A stretch of DNA of 64,000 nt from Aminipila terrae. GTDB lineage: Bacteria; Bacillota; Clostridia; Peptostreptococcales; Anaerovoracaceae. The notes below the pieces were generated by a model. That model searched no databases. It saw only the letters and a list, made by a program, of their open reading frames with translations, and was not told the origin of the DNA. Positions within the stretch are counted from its first letter, which is position 1. Every line of letters starts with the position of its first letter. Location of the stretch: the NCBI RefSeq assembly GCF_010120715.1, contig NZ_CP047591.1, forward strand, positions 2,108,001-2,172,000, read 5' to 3'. This document shows, piece by piece, positions 61,755-64,000 of the stretch. A program made the position numbers and the translations under genes.

Positions 61755-61788
61755 AAGGCAGGTACATGCGTGTACCTGCCTTATTTTT
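61755..61788 (+). terminator. Attenuator terminator upstream of metN
   Basis: AAGGCAGGTACA (61755-61766) and TGTACCTGCCTT (61771-61782), perfect 12-bp stem with a TGCG loop, then ATTTTTT. It sits 35 bases after the leader ORF and 27 bases before metN. GCATGTA in the leader's Met codons can pair with TACATGC in the stem base/loop, one possible alternative fold. Confidence 0.85.
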
Positions 61789-61814
61789 TAGAAGATCAGA
61801 AAAGGAGGAACAGG

Positions 61815-62852
61815 ATGAAACCTGTAATTGAAGTAAAAAATGTTTCAAAAATATTCAAATCCAAGACTAGTAATGTTGAAGCATTGAAAGACATTAATCT
61901 GGAAATCCAGAAAGGTGAAATATTTGGGATTATCGGAATGTCCGGAGCAGGTAAAAGTACATTGGTACGGTGCCTGAATTACCTGGAAAAGCCGTCAGAG
62001 GGAAGTGTACTCATAGAGGGAGAGGATTTAGGAAAATTAACGGAAAAAGAACTTAGGAAGAAAAGAACTGAAATTTCCATGATCTTTCAACATTTTAATC
62101 TGTTAATGCAAAAGAAAGTAATTGATAATATTGCTTTTCCGCTGATTATTCAGGGAGTTAAGAAACGGGAGGCCAGAAAAAGAGCAGAGCAGTTGCTGGA
62201 AACGGTAGGACTAAGTGACAAGGCAAATGCTTATCCAGTTCAACTGTCAGGGGGACAAAAACAGAGAGTTGCCATAGCCAGAGCATTGGCAGTTAATCCT
62301 AAGATTCTACTTTGTGATGAGGCAACCAGTGCCCTGGACCCGCAAACTACGGAGTCCATTTTAGAACTTCTTCAGGAGATTAACTATAAATATGGAATTA
62401 CCATTGTAATTATAACCCATGAAATGGCTGTAGTTCGAAAAATCTGCACTCATGTGGCTATTGTAGAAAAAGGCAGGATTATTGAGCAGGGAACTATGGT
62501 GGATATTTTTAACCATCCAAAGTCAAAGAAAGCACGGGAATTAATAATCGGGCAAAAGGAAGAGGAAACCTGGACTGGAGAAAGACGTCTGAAAGAACGT
62601 TTGGAGCAAACAGACAAGATTCGTATTGTCTTTTCTGAGAATTCTGCCTTTGAACCTGTTATTGCAAATATGGTTTTAAAGTTTGGCACACCTGTGAACA
62701 TATTAAAGGCTGACACAAAAAATGTGGGAGGGGTTGCAAAGGGGGAAATGATTTTAGGCATTCCCCAGGACAAAAATATTCAGATAAACATAAAAAATTA
62801 CCTGCTGGATTGTGGGCTTGAAATAGAGGAGGTTATGGAAGATGTGGAGTAG
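61815..62852 (+). CDS. metN: Methionine ABC transporter ATP-binding protein MetN
   Basis: 345 residues from MKPVIE (AAAGGAGG upstream). ABC ATPase core: Walker A GMSGAGKST, signature LSGGQKQRVAIARAL, Walker B ILLCDEATSALDP. The C-terminal NIL domain (from about residue 270; FEPVIANMVLKFGTPVNIL) binds methionine and inhibits transport when the amino acid is abundant inside. metI overlaps its end by 11 bases. Controlled by the leader upstream. Confidence 0.95.
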   Translation: MKPVIEVKNVSKIFKSKTSNVEALKDINLEIQKGEIFGIIGMSGAGKSTLVRCLNYLEKPSEGSVLIEGEDLGKLTEKELRKKRTEISMIFQHFNLLMQKKVIDNIAFPLIIQGVKKREARKRAEQLLETVGLSDKANAYPVQLSGGQKQRVAIARALAVNPKILLCDEATSALDPQTTESILELLQEINYKYGITIVIITHEMAVVRKICTHVAIVEKGRIIEQGTMVDIFNHPKSKKARELIIGQKEEETWTGERRLKERLEQTDKIRIVFSENSAFEPVIANMVLKFGTPVNILKADTKNVGGVAKGEMILGIPQDKNIQINIKNYLLDCGLEIEEVMEDVE

Positions 62853-63501
62853 TGAAATAACAGACATGCTTATAAAAGGCACTGGGGAAACCGTTTACAT
62901 GACTTTGGTTTCTACTTTGCTGGGATATTTGTTTGGCCTGCCTATGGGAATCTTATTGGCTATTTCAGATAAAGAAGGCCTTAAGCCAAATGTAGTTATT
63001 TACAAGGTTCTGGATTTTATAGCAAATGTGGTGAGAAGTGTACCTTTTCTGATTTTATTAATCGTTATCATTCCTTTTACAAGAGTAGTTGTTGGACAAA
63101 GTTATGGTTCAACTGCTACCATTGTTCCATTAGTGGTAGCAGCAGTACCGTTTATTGCCAGAATGGTAGAATCATCCATAAAAGAAGTAGATTATGGCGT
63201 GATTGAAGCAGCTCAGTCCATGGGTGCAGGAACATTTTCAATTATTACCAGAGTGCTTTTAGTGGAAGCAAGAACATCTATTATCGTAGGGGCTACAATT
63301 GCCATTGGAACGATTCTGGGCTATTCTGCCATGGCGGGAACTGTAGGCGGAGGAGGCCTTGGGGATATTGCTGTTCGTTATGGGTACTATAGATACCAGA
63401 CAGATATTATGCTGGTTACTGTTATTCTGTTAATCATACTTGTACAATTGTTTCAAACAGTAGGCATGAAAGTGTCAAACCGTTTAGATAAAAGAAAATA
63501 A
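62842..63501 (+). CDS. metI: Methionine ABC transporter permease MetI
   Basis: 219 residues, five membrane helices, binding-protein-dependent permease signature EAAQSMGAGTFSIITRVLLV (EAA loop contacting MetN) and GTVGGGGLGDIAVRYGYYRY, typical of MetI. Overlaps metN by 11 bases, so expression is coupled. Confidence 0.95.
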   Translation: MWSSEITDMLIKGTGETVYMTLVSTLLGYLFGLPMGILLAISDKEGLKPNVVIYKVLDFIANVVRSVPFLILLIVIIPFTRVVVGQSYGSTATIVPLVVAAVPFIARMVESSIKEVDYGVIEAAQSMGAGTFSIITRVLLVEARTSIIVGATIAIGTILGYSAMAGTVGGGGLGDIAVRYGYYRYQTDIMLVTVILLIILVQLFQTVGMKVSNRLDKRK

Positions 63502-63516
63502 GAAGGAGGATTTATT

Positions 63517-64000
63517 ATGAAAAAAGAGTTTTAGCAGGAGTTTTATCCCTTGTTTTAGTTATGGGACTGTTAGCTGGATGTGGAAGCAAGACTGAGAAAA
63601 AGGCGTCTGAAACAACTGATTTGAAGCCAATCAAGGTTGCAGCATCCGCTACACCACATTCAGAGATACTGGAAAAGGCTAAAGAAATTCTTGCAAAAAA
63701 AGGCTGGGATCTGCAGGTTACGGTGTTTAATGATTATGTACAGCCTAATGAAGTAGTAGAAAGTGGAGCATTTGATGCCAATTATTTTCAGCATGTTCCT
63801 TACATGAACAGTTATAATGAAGAAAAAGGCACACATCTTGTAGATGCAGGAGACATTCATTATGAACCATTTGGAATTTATCCAGGCACAAAAAAGAGTT
63901 TAAAGGATTTAGCAAAGGGAGACGTAATTGCAGTACCAAATGACACTACCAATGAGGCAAGAGCATTACTATTATTGCAGGATAATGGCGTAATTACTTT
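63517..64000 (+). pseudogene. metQ: Methionine-binding lipoprotein MetQ (frameshift near start; cut by window edge)
   Basis: AAGGAGG precedes ATG 63517, but the frame stops at codon 6. One extra A in the A6 run at 63520-63525 gives MKKRVLAGVLSLVLVMGLLA-GC, a proper lipoprotein signal with lipobox LLAGC. The mature part shows IKVAASATPHSEILEKAKEI, FNDYVQPNEVV, FDANYFQHVPYM and VPNDTTNEARALLLLQ, diagnostic of the NlpA/MetQ family that binds methionine outside the cell. It runs off the right edge. Confidence 0.92.

Noticed and set aside
61580..61800. SAM (S-box) riboswitch or T-box before metN
   Set aside because: Neither the S-box conserved core nor a T-box sequence and specifier stem is visible in this short leader.
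1..64000. CRISPR array, rRNA genes, insertion sequence with transposase
   Set aside because: No regularly spaced repeats, no rRNA-like sequence and no transposase motif were seen on either strand.

Overview
The window reads as low-GC Gram-positive DNA from an anaerobic member of the Clostridia (Eubacteriales). Evidence: AGGAGG-type ribosome binding sites, frequent TTG/GTG starts, AbrB, CsoR, a Spo0A-C-like small protein, a non-pyrrolysine MttB protein, diaminopropionate ammonia-lyase, SLH and copper-amine-oxidase-N surface proteins. I cannot name the genus.

Layout. (1) 1-11.8 kb: an AT-rich mobile element. It starts inside a tyrosine integrase and carries a PD-(D/E)XK-like protein, an SF2 helicase, an XRE regulator, an SLH surface protein, a zinc-ribbon/FxLYD-like protein, a serine recombinase beside a res-like repeat cluster, and three tandem paralogous membrane-protein genes, each with its own copy of a roughly 100-bp promoter/terminator unit. 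It ends at a displaced 3' piece of guaA (11.83-12.04 kb), which marks the chromosomal junction. (2) 12.0-24.6 kb: accessory DNA punctuated by three copies of a roughly 75-bp hairpin repeat. It holds an alpha/beta hydrolase and a type I restriction-modification locus (fic, hsdM, hsdS, GIY-YIG/DUF4357, hsdR) behind nested palindromes. (3) 24.6-64 kb: mostly chromosomal genes. These are a MerR regulator with an ICMT-like methyltransferase; a C11 peptidase with an FG-GAP propeller protein; an MttB-like protein with a LysP-like permease and LysR regulator; MTA/SAH nucleosidase; diaminopropionate ammonia-lyase; several enzymes; a two-domain surface protein; a probable type I toxin; csoR-copA-copZ; panC; a MATE exporter; two near-duplicate chemoreceptors; and metNIQ.

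The most interesting items are a 37-codon Met/Cys-rich leader ORF followed by a strong terminator in front of metNIQ, which looks like ribosome-mediated attenuation; an unlisted holin-like type I toxin whose mRNA ends can pair over about 220 nt; the amplified membrane-protein cassettes; and a C-terminal domain shared between the mobile element and a chromosomal surface protein.

A caution for readers: at least nine genes or gene segments (third paralog, fic, hsdM, hsdR, merR, C11 peptidase twice, second chemoreceptor, metQ) are each broken by loss of one base in a homopolymer run, and the copA-copZ fusion may have the same cause. All are deletions, so base-calling error is the likeliest explanation and the genes are probably intact in the organism.
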